From Ardenticatenaceae bacterium (GTDB lineage: Bacteria > Chloroflexota > Anaerolineae > Promineifilales > Promineifilaceae): a DNA stretch of 64,000 nucleotides. A program made the translations under genes and the position numbers. Location of the stretch: assembly GCA_020634235.1 (NCBI GenBank), contig JACKCB010000001.1:1178001-1242000 (forward strand), read 5' to 3'. Below are positions 26,166 through 35,063 of this stretch, piece after piece (position 1 is the stretch's first letter; each line of letters starts with the position of its first letter). The notes below the pieces were generated by a model. That model searched no databases. It saw only the letters and a program-made list of their open reading frames with translations, and had not been told where the DNA came from.

Positions 26166-26657
26166 ATGGAAGATAGCGAGGAAATCCGGCAGCAGCAGGC
26201 GCTCATCTTGTTTGAGCAAGCCCACAAACACCAGCTAAAAGGGGAGTTCGCCGATGCCATCTTGCTATACAAGCGGGCCATAGCCATTTTCCCCACCGCC
26301 GAGGCCTACACCTACCTGGGCTGGACCTACAGCATGATGCAGCGCTACGAAGAGGGGATTGAGCAGTGCGAACTGGCCATCGCGTTGGACCCCAGCTATG
26401 GCAACCCCTACAACGACATTGGCGCCTATCTCATTGAGCTGGAGCGCTGGGAGGAAGCCATTCTGTGGCTGGAGCGTGCGCTGTTGGCCCCCCGCTACGA
26501 GCAGCCACAGTTCGCCTACCTGAACCTGGGGCGCGTGTATGAGCGCCTGGGGGATGTGGACCAGGCGCTGGAACATTACGACCAGGCCCTGGCCCTGGAC
26601 CCATTCTACCGCACAGCCCACATGGCCAAGTACCGGCTGCTAGGCCGGCTAAATTAG
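26166..26657 (+). CDS. Tetratricopeptide repeat protein
   Basis: A 163-residue, all-helical protein of about four TPR units from residue 10 to 160 (for example GEFADAILLYKRAIAIFPTA and GDVDQALEHYDQALALDPFY). There is no signal peptide or extra domain, so it is probably a cytoplasmic scaffold. It starts 14 bp after the second patatin, so likely the same transcript, and is convergent with the large minus-strand glycan block. Confidence 0.85.
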   Translation: MEDSEEIRQQQALILFEQAHKHQLKGEFADAILLYKRAIAIFPTAEAYTYLGWTYSMMQRYEEGIEQCELAIALDPSYGNPYNDIGAYLIELERWEEAILWLERALLAPRYEQPQFAYLNLGRVYERLGDVDQALEHYDQALALDPFYRTAHMAKYRLLGRLN

Positions 26658-26688
26658 CAGTTCAACAGGGGGAGATAATCGTTAGCCC

Positions 26689-28029
26689 CTACCCGGCCGG
26701 GACATCCCCAGCCCGCGCCCCCACCCACGCATACAGCCCCGCCACCAACCCCAACAGCAGCCAGAAGATAAACCCCGGCCGGGCACCCAGCGACACCGCA
26801 TCCGTCAACCCATAGACAAAATAGGCTAGCAGCGAGGCCGCAAACCCCAGCGCCAGCAGCCGCGGCCACATGGTGGCCGCCCGCCGCCAGCTCTGCCACA
26901 GCATCCCCGCTGCCCCCAGCCAGAGCGCCATATAAGCCACCAGGCCCGGCAGCCCCACATCCAGCGCCGTTTGCAGCAGGTGGTTATGGGCGTGGGCCAC
27001 ATCGTTGGTCGCCGAGAGGGTCACAAACGGGTACAGCACCGGCTGCACCCGCCGGAACATATTCATGCCCAGGCCGGTCAGCGGAAAGTCCTGGATGCCA
27101 TACAGCGCCCGCTGCCAGATTTCCGCCCGGCCGGCCAGCGTATTCAGCGCGGCCGCCCCGGCCGCCTCGCGGCCCAGGCCCAGCAGCACCGCCGCCCGGC
27201 CGGGTAGTTCCGGCGGCCCCAGCACCAGCAAACCCACCAACAGCAGCCCACCCGCCGCCACCAGCCCGCCCAACAGCCAGGGCCGGCGGCGCAGCCCCAC
27301 CAGCAGCAAAAACAGCAGCGCCGCCAGCAGCCCCACATAAGCACTGCGCGACTGCGTCAGCAAGAACACGCCGGCCATCAGCAGCGTGCCCGCCCCCCAC
27401 AGCAGCAGCCCGGCCGCGGTGCGCCCCCAGCCCCACTGCGCCACCAGCCCGCGCCAGGCCAAGAGGGCCGCCAGCCCCAGCAGCGCCGCCCACGGCAGCA
27501 CCCACAGCAAAACACCGGCCACCTGGTTGGCGTTAAAACCCTGGCCGGCCGCCAACTGGCCAGGCTGGTTCAGCGGCAGGCGGGCAGCCAGGCCACCCAG
27601 CAGCGGCAGCTTGTTGCCCCACTGCGTCCCCACCAGTCCCACCAGGGCCACGCCCACGCCGCCACCAAACAGCAGCACAACGCCCATTTGCAGCGGGCGC
27701 GTGCCCCGGCCGGTGGCCGCCACCACCGCGTAAAACAGGGCGATGCCATACACCAGCCCCACCACTTTGGGGGCGCTGTAGGCCGGCTCCGGCGTGGCAA
27801 ACAGGCTCACCAGCACCATCAACAGCAGGGCCAGCAGCGACAGGTCGAGCGGGGTGGGCGGCACAAAGTGGCCCGTGGCCAGCCGGCGCACCAGCCACAG
27901 CAGCGGGATGAGCAGCAGCAGCGGCAGCCAGGTTACCAGCGGCCCCACGGCCACCGGCAGCAGCAGGGCCAGCAGCAGCCATTCCCAGCGCAGCAGCGCC
28001 AGGGCCAGCCTTTTTGCGCGCTCGTTCAT
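26689..28029 (-). CDS. O-antigen ligase/polymerase family (Wzy_C) membrane protein
   Basis: A 446-residue protein with about 11 hydrophobic helices. The Wzy_C hallmark sits in the large external loop: RAEIWQRALYGIQDFPLTGL, then HAHNHLLQTALDVGLPGL (about residues 290-360), with the His-Asn-x-Leu element. The family includes WaaL ligases, Wzy polymerases and O-oligosaccharyltransferases (PglL/PilO). Which one applies cannot be told from sequence, but the adjacent bacillosamine genes make a PglL-like role thinkable. The ATG overlaps the upstream stop as ATGA. Last gene of the block. Confidence 0.8.
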   Translation of the reverse strand: MNERAKRLALALLRWEWLLLALLLPVAVGPLVTWLPLLLLIPLLWLVRRLATGHFVPPTPLDLSLLALLLMVLVSLFATPEPAYSAPKVVGLVYGIALFYAVVAATGRGTRPLQMGVVLLFGGGVGVALVGLVGTQWGNKLPLLGGLAARLPLNQPGQLAAGQGFNANQVAGVLLWVLPWAALLGLAALLAWRGLVAQWGWGRTAAGLLLWGAGTLLMAGVFLLTQSRSAYVGLLAALLFLLLVGLRRRPWLLGGLVAAGGLLLVGLLVLGPPELPGRAAVLLGLGREAAGAAALNTLAGRAEIWQRALYGIQDFPLTGLGMNMFRRVQPVLYPFVTLSATNDVAHAHNHLLQTALDVGLPGLVAYMALWLGAAGMLWQSWRRAATMWPRLLALGFAASLLAYFVYGLTDAVSLGARPGFIFWLLLGLVAGLYAWVGARAGDVPAG

Positions 28030-29171
28030 ATTTGCCCGTAGCGCACCACCTGCCATAGGTGGTGCCAGCGCTGCCCGGCCGCGCCATAACGCGCCAGCAG
28101 CCATTCCGGTTCCGGCCAGAGGGTGCGGCCCAGCAGGCCGGCTGCATCGCGCGGCCGGTCTACCAGCAGCAGCAGCAGGGCATAGCGCGCCTGCTGCGCC
28201 GACAGATGACTGCCGGCCAGGATGGTTTGCGGGTTGACCAGCCGCGCCAGCGCCCGCTGCCGCCACCCGGCCGGGTGCCACCGCAGCACCTCAGCCGGCA
28301 AATCCACCAGCGCCACCGCCAGTGCCAGGGCCAGCCACAACACCGTGGCCATGCGCCACGCCTGCGCCCGCGCCCACACCACCGGCCACTGCACCGGCCG
28401 GTGCCGGACCGTCAGCGCCAGGTCTAGCAGACTGCGCACCGCCGACAGGCTGAACTGGTGGTTCACGGCCACGTGGAAAGCCAGGTGCAGCACCGTGTCT
28501 TCCGGCGCAAGCTGGAACAGTGCCGGAGACATGGGCAGCGGTTCGCGCCGCGCCCACAAGCCGGCGTTGTCGATGTTGGTGGTGCGCTGCTGCCACCAGC
28601 CCACAAAGGGCGACCAGTGTACCTCGACCAGGCCATTCACCCAGCCGGGGCGCGCCAGTTGCAGCTCGCCCTGGCCCATGGCTTGCAGCGCCGGTGGCCG
28701 GTCTGGGGCCAATGTCAGGGATTGCCAGCCGGCGGCCAGCAGCGCGCCCACCAGCCGGGCCACGTCCCCGGCCGGGACCCAGATGTCGATGTCGGTCATG
28801 GGGCGCTGGGCGGCATCGGCATAAACTGTTTCGGCCAGGGCGGCGCCTTTGAGCAGCAGCAGCGGCACCTCCACCCGGCCGGCAGCGGCCACGATCTCTT
28901 GCAGCAGCGACTTCATCAGCGCCTGCTCGGCCACAGCCGAGAAGTAGTCGGCCTGGAGCTGGGGCAGTTGGCCCGGGTAGCAACTGCTCACCAGTGGGCC
29001 AAGCCCATGCTGCTGGGCCCAGGCGGCCAGGGCGTCGGGCGGGATGGGGCAGGGTATTGGCACGCCCGCCGCCAGGCCGCTTAAAAAGCGGCGAGCCGTG
29101 GCCACGTCGGGCCACGGCTCGCAGGCAGCAGTCAGGGGATGGGTCAGGGTGGCTTCTATGGGCATGGGCAT
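28026..29171 (-). CDS. Nucleotidyltransferase-family protein (NTP_transf_5)
   Basis: A 381-residue protein of the uncharacterised nucleotidyltransferase group often found in exopolysaccharide clusters. The core is VPLLLLKGAALAETVYADAA followed by RPMTDIDIWV (about residues 100-130), giving the Asp-x-Asp of a nucleotidyltransferase fold, then a helical C-terminal half. The acceptor is unknown in the family. It lies 9 bp after pglF and overlaps the Wzy_C gene by 4 bp. Confidence 0.75.
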   Translation of the reverse strand: MPMPIEATLTHPLTAACEPWPDVATARRFLSGLAAGVPIPCPIPPDALAAWAQQHGLGPLVSSCYPGQLPQLQADYFSAVAEQALMKSLLQEIVAAAGRVEVPLLLLKGAALAETVYADAAQRPMTDIDIWVPAGDVARLVGALLAAGWQSLTLAPDRPPALQAMGQGELQLARPGWVNGLVEVHWSPFVGWWQQRTTNIDNAGLWARREPLPMSPALFQLAPEDTVLHLAFHVAVNHQFSLSAVRSLLDLALTVRHRPVQWPVVWARAQAWRMATVLWLALALAVALVDLPAEVLRWHPAGWRQRALARLVNPQTILAGSHLSAQQARYALLLLLVDRPRDAAGLLGRTLWPEPEWLLARYGAAGQRWHHLWQVVRYGQI

Positions 29172-29180
29172 GGCTGGCGA

Positions 29181-31166
29181 TCAGGCATACGCCTCGTTGG
29201 GGCGCGCCTGGGAATTGCGGGCCGGGGCGGTGGTCGCCGTGGCCATCTGGCCGCCGTCGCCTGGGCTGGGGGTGTATTCCGGCACGAGCTGCTGGAAGCT
29301 GCGAATGATGGCCTGCTGGTCGTCGCGCTGGGCGGCGGCGCACAGGGCGTCGATCGTTTGCTGCAACCCGGCCGGGACCAGCTTGCTGGCGTTTTCGGCC
29401 ACAAAAACCTTCTCGTGGGCGGTGCGCTCATAGGACTCGCCCGGTATAAACAGCTCCTCAAACAGCTTCTCGCCGGGCCGCCGGCCGGTCACCACGATGT
29501 CAATGTCCCGGCCTACTTCCAGGCCGGAGAGTTCAATCAGGTCGCGGGCCAGGTCCATAATCTTAATTGGCCGGCCCATGTCCAGCACAAACACCTCGCC
29601 CCCTTTGCCCAGTTCGCTGGCTTGCAGCACCAACTGCACCGCCTCGGGGATGGTCATGAAGAAGCGGGTCATCTCCGGGTCGGTCACGGTGACCGGGCCG
29701 CCGCGGGCGATCTGCTCTTTGAAGGTTAGCACCACGCTGCCGCGGCTGCCCAGCACATTGCCAAAGCGGACGGTGGCATAGGGCCGGCGGCTGCGCACCG
29801 CCGCTTCGTGTACCAGCAGTTCGGCGGTGCGCTTGGTGACGCCCATCACGCTGGTGGGGTTGACCGCTTTGTCGGTGGAGATCATGACGAAGCGGGCCAC
29901 GCCCACGTCCTGGGCCGCCTGCAAGACGTTTTGCGTGCCCAGGACGTTGTTGGTCACCGCTTCGGTCGGGTTCATCTCCATCATGGGCACGTGTTTGTGG
30001 GCCGCGGCATGGAAGACGATCTCCGGCCGGTGTTGGCGGAAAATGGTGTCGATGCGCGGCGCGTCCCGGGTATCGGCAATGACGGGGATGAGGCGCGGGG
30101 CCACGCCCTCGCCGCGGGCCAACTGCTGGCGCAGTTCATGGTAGATGGTGAAGATGGAGTTCTCGCCGTGACCGAGCAGGATTAACCCGGCCGGGTGGCA
30201 GCGCAGAATCTGGCGGCACAGTTCGCTGCCAATGGAGCCGCCCGCCCCGGTAACCAGGACTTGCTTGCCTTGCAGCAACTGCTGCACCGCGGCCGTGTCG
30301 GTATGCACCGCATCCCGCCGCAGCAGGTCCTCGATGTCCACGTTGCGCAGTTGGTTCACGCTGACGGTGCCGTCCAGCAGCTCGTACATGCCGGGGATGG
30401 TGCGGGTGCTCACGCCCGCCTGTTCGCACAACTGCATAATCTGGCGGATGGTTTTGCCGGGGGCGGTGGGCATGGCGATGATGACCTGGCTGACGCTGTA
30501 GGCGTCGGCCACCTCGCCGATCAGCTCGCGCCCGCCCAGCACCGGTACGCCCATAATCTGCACCCCTTTTTTGCCGGCATCATCATCCAGGTAGGCCACC
30601 ACGTCCAGCCCCAGTTGGGGGTTGCCCTTCAGTTCGCGCACAATCATTGTCCCGGCATCGCCGGCCCCCATGACGATGACGCGCTGGGCGTTTTGCCCCG
30701 GCCGGGTCTGCCGCCAGCCATACACCAGGCGGACACTAAAGCGGCTGCCGCCTACCAGCATCAACACCAGCAGCCCATCAATCAGGGCCAGGGAGCGGGG
30801 CAGCACATAGCCCTCGCCGGGCACCGCCAGGATGATTACGAAGAGCGCGCCGGTGATGATGGCCGTGGCCAGCAGCACAGCGGCCACAATCTGGCCCAGT
30901 TCATCGACGCTGGCGTAGCGCCAGTAGCGCCGGTAGAGACCATGGCGATAGAAGATAATCTGGCGCAGGAAGAGGCAGATCAGGGTATAGGCAACCAGCG
31001 GCCCGCCATAGTTCGTTATGACCGTCCGCGGGCTGTCCAGGCGCAAGAGCATGGCCAGCAGTGGGGAGATCAACAGGAAGAAGCTGTCCAGCAGGAAGAA
31101 GTGCCGGTTGCGGAGCTTGAGCAGTGGCGTGAATAGAAATGACGTCTTGGAAAATGGCTTAGACAT
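29181..31166 (-). CDS. pglF: Membrane UDP-GlcNAc 4,6-dehydratase (PglF/WbpM/CapD type)
   Basis: Makes the UDP-4-keto-6-deoxy-GlcNAc intermediate, first step of UDP-bacillosamine synthesis. The 661-residue protein has an N-terminal block of four or five membrane helices (about 15-135). A first nucleotide-binding domain (VIVMGAGDAGTMIVREL, about 160) is followed by the catalytic extended SDR (GAGGSIGSELCRQIL, about 305) with the Thr-Asp-Lys in STDKAVNPTSVMGVTKR. That Met-x-x-x-Lys form is typical of this class. The ATG at 31166 has AGGTGG upstream. The gene is directly followed by pglE, pglD and pglC in reverse pathway order. Confidence 0.9.
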   Translation of the reverse strand: MSKPFSKTSFLFTPLLKLRNRHFFLLDSFFLLISPLLAMLLRLDSPRTVITNYGGPLVAYTLICLFLRQIIFYRHGLYRRYWRYASVDELGQIVAAVLLATAIITGALFVIILAVPGEGYVLPRSLALIDGLLVLMLVGGSRFSVRLVYGWRQTRPGQNAQRVIVMGAGDAGTMIVRELKGNPQLGLDVVAYLDDDAGKKGVQIMGVPVLGGRELIGEVADAYSVSQVIIAMPTAPGKTIRQIMQLCEQAGVSTRTIPGMYELLDGTVSVNQLRNVDIEDLLRRDAVHTDTAAVQQLLQGKQVLVTGAGGSIGSELCRQILRCHPAGLILLGHGENSIFTIYHELRQQLARGEGVAPRLIPVIADTRDAPRIDTIFRQHRPEIVFHAAAHKHVPMMEMNPTEAVTNNVLGTQNVLQAAQDVGVARFVMISTDKAVNPTSVMGVTKRTAELLVHEAAVRSRRPYATVRFGNVLGSRGSVVLTFKEQIARGGPVTVTDPEMTRFFMTIPEAVQLVLQASELGKGGEVFVLDMGRPIKIMDLARDLIELSGLEVGRDIDIVVTGRRPGEKLFEELFIPGESYERTAHEKVFVAENASKLVPAGLQQTIDALCAAAQRDDQQAIIRSFQQLVPEYTPSPGDGGQMATATTAPARNSQARPNEAYA

Positions 31167-31192
31167 AATCCACCTGGCCCCTGGCCAGTCAG

Positions 31193-32323
31193 TTACGATA
31201 GCGTGTGGCGCACAACCTGGGCCACACGCGCCAGATCGCCGGCCGTCAGGCTTGAGCCGGAGGGCAGGCAAAGCCCCTGGTCAAAGAGATGTTCGGCAAC
31301 CGCGCCACCCAGGCATTCGTAGTCGCGGAAGACGGGCTGTAAGTGCATCGGTTTCCATACCGGCCGGGCTTCGATATTCTCGGCTTCCAGGGCCAGGCGG
31401 ACGGTTTCACGCCCGGCCGGGGCATGCTGCGGGTCGATGGTCATGATGGTGAGCCAGCGATTGGCCTGCCCCCAGGCCGCCTCCGGCATGAACGACACGC
31501 CGGGCAGATCGCCCAGCAGCGCCTGGTAGCGGGCAAAATTGTGGCGCCGCGCCGCCACCCGCTCTGGCAGGGCGGCCAACTGCGCCCGGCCAACGGCGGC
31601 CAGGATGTTGCTGAGACGGTAATTGTAACCGATTTCGCTGTGCTGGTAGTGGGGGGCGGGATCGCGGGCCTGGGTGGCCAGCTTGCGGGCATGGGCGATG
31701 AGCGCGGCATCGTCGGCCACCAGCATGCCGCCGCCGGAGGTGGTGATGATCTTGTTGCCGTTGAAGGAAAAGATGCCGGCCCGGCCAAAGGTGCCGGGCG
31801 CGCGCCCCTGGTAGGTGGCGCCCAGCGCTTCGGCGGCGTCTTCGATGAGCGGCACGCCGTGCTGCCGGCAGGCGGCCAGGATAGGGCCGAGGTCGGCACT
31901 CTGGCCGTAGAGATGGACGACGACGACAGCCTTGGGCAGCCGGTTGGCCCGCGCCCGCCGCGCCAGGAAGGCGGCCAGCAGGGCCGGGTCCATGTTCCAG
32001 GAGGCCGGCTCGCTGTCGATGAAGAGCGGCCGGGCACCCAGGTAGACGATGGGGTTGACGCTGGCGGCGAAGGTCAGGGTGGAGACAACGACCTCGTCGC
32101 CGGGGCCAATGCCCAGGTGCAAGAGGGCCAGGTGCAGGGCGGCGGTGCCGGAGCTGAGGGCCAGGGCGTGGCCGGCCCCCACCGCGGCGCAAAACTCTTG
32201 CTCAAAGGCGTCGACGTGGGGGCCTAGGGGGGCGATCCAGTTGCTGTCGAAGACGTCCTGGATGTAGGCTTGTTCCCGGCCGGTCATGTGCGGCGGGGAG
32301 AGGTAGATGCGGGCGTTTTCCAA
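31193..32323 (-). CDS. pglE: DegT/DnrJ-family sugar aminotransferase (PglE-like)
   Basis: PLP-dependent aminotransferase that converts the 4-keto sugar to a 4-amino sugar. The 376-residue protein shows LSSGTAALHLALLHLGI for cofactor phosphate, IEDAAEALGA, and the Schiff-base Lys in SFNGNKIITTSGGGML (about residue 186). The Asn-Lys-Ile context is typical of PglE, PseC and related 4-aminotransferases. It lies 26 bp upstream of pglF and 20 bp after pglD. Confidence 0.88.
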   Translation of the reverse strand: MENARIYLSPPHMTGREQAYIQDVFDSNWIAPLGPHVDAFEQEFCAAVGAGHALALSSGTAALHLALLHLGIGPGDEVVVSTLTFAASVNPIVYLGARPLFIDSEPASWNMDPALLAAFLARRARANRLPKAVVVVHLYGQSADLGPILAACRQHGVPLIEDAAEALGATYQGRAPGTFGRAGIFSFNGNKIITTSGGGMLVADDAALIAHARKLATQARDPAPHYQHSEIGYNYRLSNILAAVGRAQLAALPERVAARRHNFARYQALLGDLPGVSFMPEAAWGQANRWLTIMTIDPQHAPAGRETVRLALEAENIEARPVWKPMHLQPVFRDYECLGGAVAEHLFDQGLCLPSGSSLTAGDLARVAQVVRHTLS

Positions 32324-32343
32324 GGTGTTTACCTCACTCCCTG

Positions 32344-32997
32344 TTATCTTTGACTGAGCGGTTTTGCGGGCACGCCCACCACAGTCACCCCGGCGGGAAC
32401 CGATTTGGTGACACAGGCACCCGCTCCTATCACGGCATCGTCTCCGATGACAAGCGGAACATTCTGCGTGCCATTAATGATCACAGCGCCAGTACCAATG
32501 TAGACTCTCTTGCCCATGTGTACCCATCCCGAGACGTGCACACCCGGGGCTAACGTCGTGTAGTCCCCCATCACCACGTCATGTCCCACCGTGCAGTCCA
32601 GATTGATCTGCACATGATGCCCAAGTACGATGTTGGTCGTCAGAATGCTGCCGGCGCAGATCACGGTGCCGACGCCAATTTCGACCCAGCGCGAACGCTC
32701 CACGCGAGGATGTATGATCGTTGCGAATTCATACCTGGCCGCAGCGGCCTTATTCACTACCAGTTCGCGGGTCTTGGGAGATCCCACCCCAGCCACAATC
32801 TTGGCATAAGGAAACCGCGCTTGCGCATCATCCAAGCCCACCACTGGAATCTCGTTTAGGGTTAATCCATGAGCAGCTGGGTTGTCGTCAACGAAGCAGA
32901 CCACGCGATACAGCTCGGCCTCCACGTTGCAGGACTCGACCAGCCAGGCAACCTCACGTGCAAAACCACCTCCACCGTAAACCGCAATTTCGTTCAC
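32344..32997 (-). CDS. pglD: Sugar N-acetyltransferase (PglD/NeuD-like)
   Basis: Left-handed beta-helix acyltransferase expected to acetylate the 4-amino sugar, giving UDP-di-N-acetylbacillosamine. It has 217 residues. The N-terminal Rossmann-like part is IAVYGGGGFAREVAWLVES, and the hexapeptide repeats start about residue 95. The catalytic His is in TVGHDVVMGDYTTLAPG. The start is a GTG at 32997 preceded by GGGAGGTG; no ATG fits. This gene and its flanks have lower GC than the neighbours and no CCCGGCCGGG copy. Confidence 0.85.
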   Translation of the reverse strand: MNEIAVYGGGGFAREVAWLVESCNVEAELYRVVCFVDDNPAAHGLTLNEIPVVGLDDAQARFPYAKIVAGVGSPKTRELVVNKAAAARYEFATIIHPRVERSRWVEIGVGTVICAGSILTTNIVLGHHVQINLDCTVGHDVVMGDYTTLAPGVHVSGWVHMGKRVYIGTGAVIINGTQNVPLVIGDDAVIGAGACVTKSVPAGVTVVGVPAKPLSQR

Positions 32998-33037
32998 TAA
33001 TACACCTCCCAGGTGCAAACTGGACTCCTTAGGCCGA

Positions 33038-33649
33038 TCAGGATGCTTCGCTGCCCCGGAACTCTTCCATCGTCGCTTGTCCCGGCTGGCTGATCCCTTC
33101 ACGCTTAAGAATCTTCCAAGCGGTCAGTGCCAGGATCTTGAGGTCCAGCCAGAACGAGAGATGGTCCACATACCAGACGTCCAACCTAAATTTCTGCTCC
33201 CAACTGAGTGCGTTGCGGCCGTTAACCTGGGCCCATCCGGTGACGCCCGGTTTGACGGCATGGCGGCGCATTTGCTCCGGCGTGTACAAATCCAGGTAGT
33301 GCATGAGCAGCGGGCGCGGGCCGACCAGGCTCATGTCGCCGCGCAGGACGTTGAACAGTTCGGGCAGTTCGTCCAGGCTGGTGGCGCGCAGGCGCTGGCC
33401 AAAGGGGGGCAGGCGGTCGGCATCGGGCAGCAGGTGCCCCTGGGCATCGCGGGCGTCAGTCATGGTGCGGAATTTGAGGATGGTGAAGGGCTGGCCGTCC
33501 CGGCCGGGGCGCTGTTGGCGGAACAGGACCGGCGCACCCAGCCGGCGGCGCACCAGCCAGGCCAGCAGCAGCAGCAGCGGTGCGAGCAGCAGCAGGGCGG
33601 GCAGGGTCAGGGCCAGGTCTAGAACTCGTTTGCCAAAGCGCTGGTACAT
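33038..33649 (-). CDS. pglC: Priming phosphoglycosyl transferase (PglC-like sugar transferase)
   Basis: Monotopic membrane enzyme that moves a sugar-1-phosphate, here probably di-N-acetylbacillosamine phosphate, to undecaprenyl phosphate. The 203-residue size is that of the minimal PglC type. A re-entrant hydrophobic helix (LALTLPALLLLAPLLLLLAW) follows KRVLD, then KFRTM, the catalytic Asp-Glu in SLDELPEL and MSLVGPRPLL. The ATG at 33649 gives the canonical start; an upstream ATG at 33736 would add 29 atypical residues. It begins the pglC-D-E-F module. Confidence 0.88.
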   Translation of the reverse strand: MYQRFGKRVLDLALTLPALLLLAPLLLLLAWLVRRRLGAPVLFRQQRPGRDGQPFTILKFRTMTDARDAQGHLLPDADRLPPFGQRLRATSLDELPELFNVLRGDMSLVGPRPLLMHYLDLYTPEQMRRHAVKPGVTGWAQVNGRNALSWEQKFRLDVWYVDHLSFWLDLKILALTAWKILKREGISQPGQATMEEFRGSEAS

Positions 33650-33822
33650 GGGCGGATGCGTGATTGGGGTTCCGTACTTGCCTGGTGGCCGGTTAAAGTT
33701 AAGGTGATGGTTTGTAGTTGCCGCTTTAGCGGGCAAATCCGGCTAAAGCCGTTACGACGGCGCTGTCAAATCACGGTTGACAAGACACTGGTCGCCAGGA
33801 TACGTCTTGCGCGCTTGCGTCA

Positions 33823-34995
33823 TCATGTGGCCAGCAGGTGCTGGCGGACGGCGGCGGTGAGCCGGGCGGGGCAGATGGCGGCGCTGTACTGCTGTTCGGC
33901 AGCCTGGCGGGCCGCTTGCTGCATGGCCGCCAGTTGGGCGCGATCGCCGGCCAGCGTTTCCAGCCAGGCGGCAATCCCGGCCGGGTCGTCAGGCGCGAAG
34001 TTGGCCCCGAGGCGGTGGCTGGCCAGGGTAGCTGCCAGGTCATTGGGGGCACGGCTGATACCCAGGATGGCGTTGCCGGCAGCCAGCAGGTCATACGTCT
34101 TGCTGGGCATGGACAGCCCCTCGTAGCCATCGCCCAGAGTGACGATGCCCACATCGGCGGCGGGCAGGGTGTAGGGGAGCTGGTCCAGTGGCTGGTAGGG
34201 CAGCAGGTGCAGGTTGGGCAGCCGGCCGGTGGCGATGGCCGCCTCAACCAGGGCGCGCTTGCTGCCCTCGCCGATGAGTACAAAACGGATCCCCGGCCGG
34301 GCGCGCAGCCGCTCGGCCACCGCCAGAATCGTCTCGATGGCGTGCGTGGCCCCCAGGTTACCGGAGTAGAGCACCAGCAGGTCCTCCGCCGGCCAGCCCT
34401 GGGCCTGAAAGAAGGGATTCTCCGGCCGGGGCAGGGGGCGCAGCCACTCAGTGTCCGTCCAGTTGGGGATGACGGCCAGGGGCAGCGGCGCATCGCCAAC
34501 CATGGCCCGCAGCACGCCGGCCATCTCTTCGCCCAGGGTGATGACCAGGCTGGCGCGGCGCAGGGCGTGGGCATGGGCCTGGAACCACAGCCGGTAGAGC
34601 GGGTGGCGCGGCCCGGCCAGCCCCATGGGGGCCAAAATCTGGGGGTAGATGTCCCACTCCAGCAGGGCGAAGGGGCGCTGCTGCCAGCGGCGCAGCAACC
34701 CGGCCAGCAGCGGCGCAAAAGGGGGGTTGGTGACCACGAAAAGCGGCGTTCGCCCCCCCTGGCGCAGCAGCCGCCCGGCGACCACCAGGGTGAACCAGCC
34801 CCAGGTGCGCAGGCGGCTGAAGGCGCTGGCCCGCTGGTAGGCGGGGGCGGGATGGATGGTGATGTCTGGCCCTAACCCGGCCGGGGGGGGATTGCCACAC
34901 CAGAGCGCCAGCGGCCCCACGGCGGCGGCCAACTGCCGCAGCCAGCCGTTAAAGGCCGGGTTCACCGTCTGGTTAATCACAATGAGTCGTGCCAT
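33823..34995 (-). CDS. Glycosyltransferase family 4 (WbuB-like)
   Basis: A 390-residue GT-B glycosyltransferase. The N-terminal domain starts MARLIVINQTVNPAFNGW. The C-terminal domain has LVLYSGNLGATHAIETIL and the nucleotide-sugar region YEGLSMPSKTYDLLAAGNAI, with the Glu displaced as in WbuB-type enzymes. Donor and acceptor unknown. Being next to pglC, it may add the second sugar of the chain. Confidence 0.8.
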   Translation of the reverse strand: MARLIVINQTVNPAFNGWLRQLAAAVGPLALWCGNPPPAGLGPDITIHPAPAYQRASAFSRLRTWGWFTLVVAGRLLRQGGRTPLFVVTNPPFAPLLAGLLRRWQQRPFALLEWDIYPQILAPMGLAGPRHPLYRLWFQAHAHALRRASLVITLGEEMAGVLRAMVGDAPLPLAVIPNWTDTEWLRPLPRPENPFFQAQGWPAEDLLVLYSGNLGATHAIETILAVAERLRARPGIRFVLIGEGSKRALVEAAIATGRLPNLHLLPYQPLDQLPYTLPAADVGIVTLGDGYEGLSMPSKTYDLLAAGNAILGISRAPNDLAATLASHRLGANFAPDDPAGIAAWLETLAGDRAQLAAMQQAARQAAEQQYSAAICPARLTAAVRQHLLAT

Positions 34996-35063
34996 GCCAC
35001 GCCTGGCAACTGGGCCAATCTTCGAGATTGGCGCAATCTTGCCGGTTCCCAGAGCCTGCTTTG

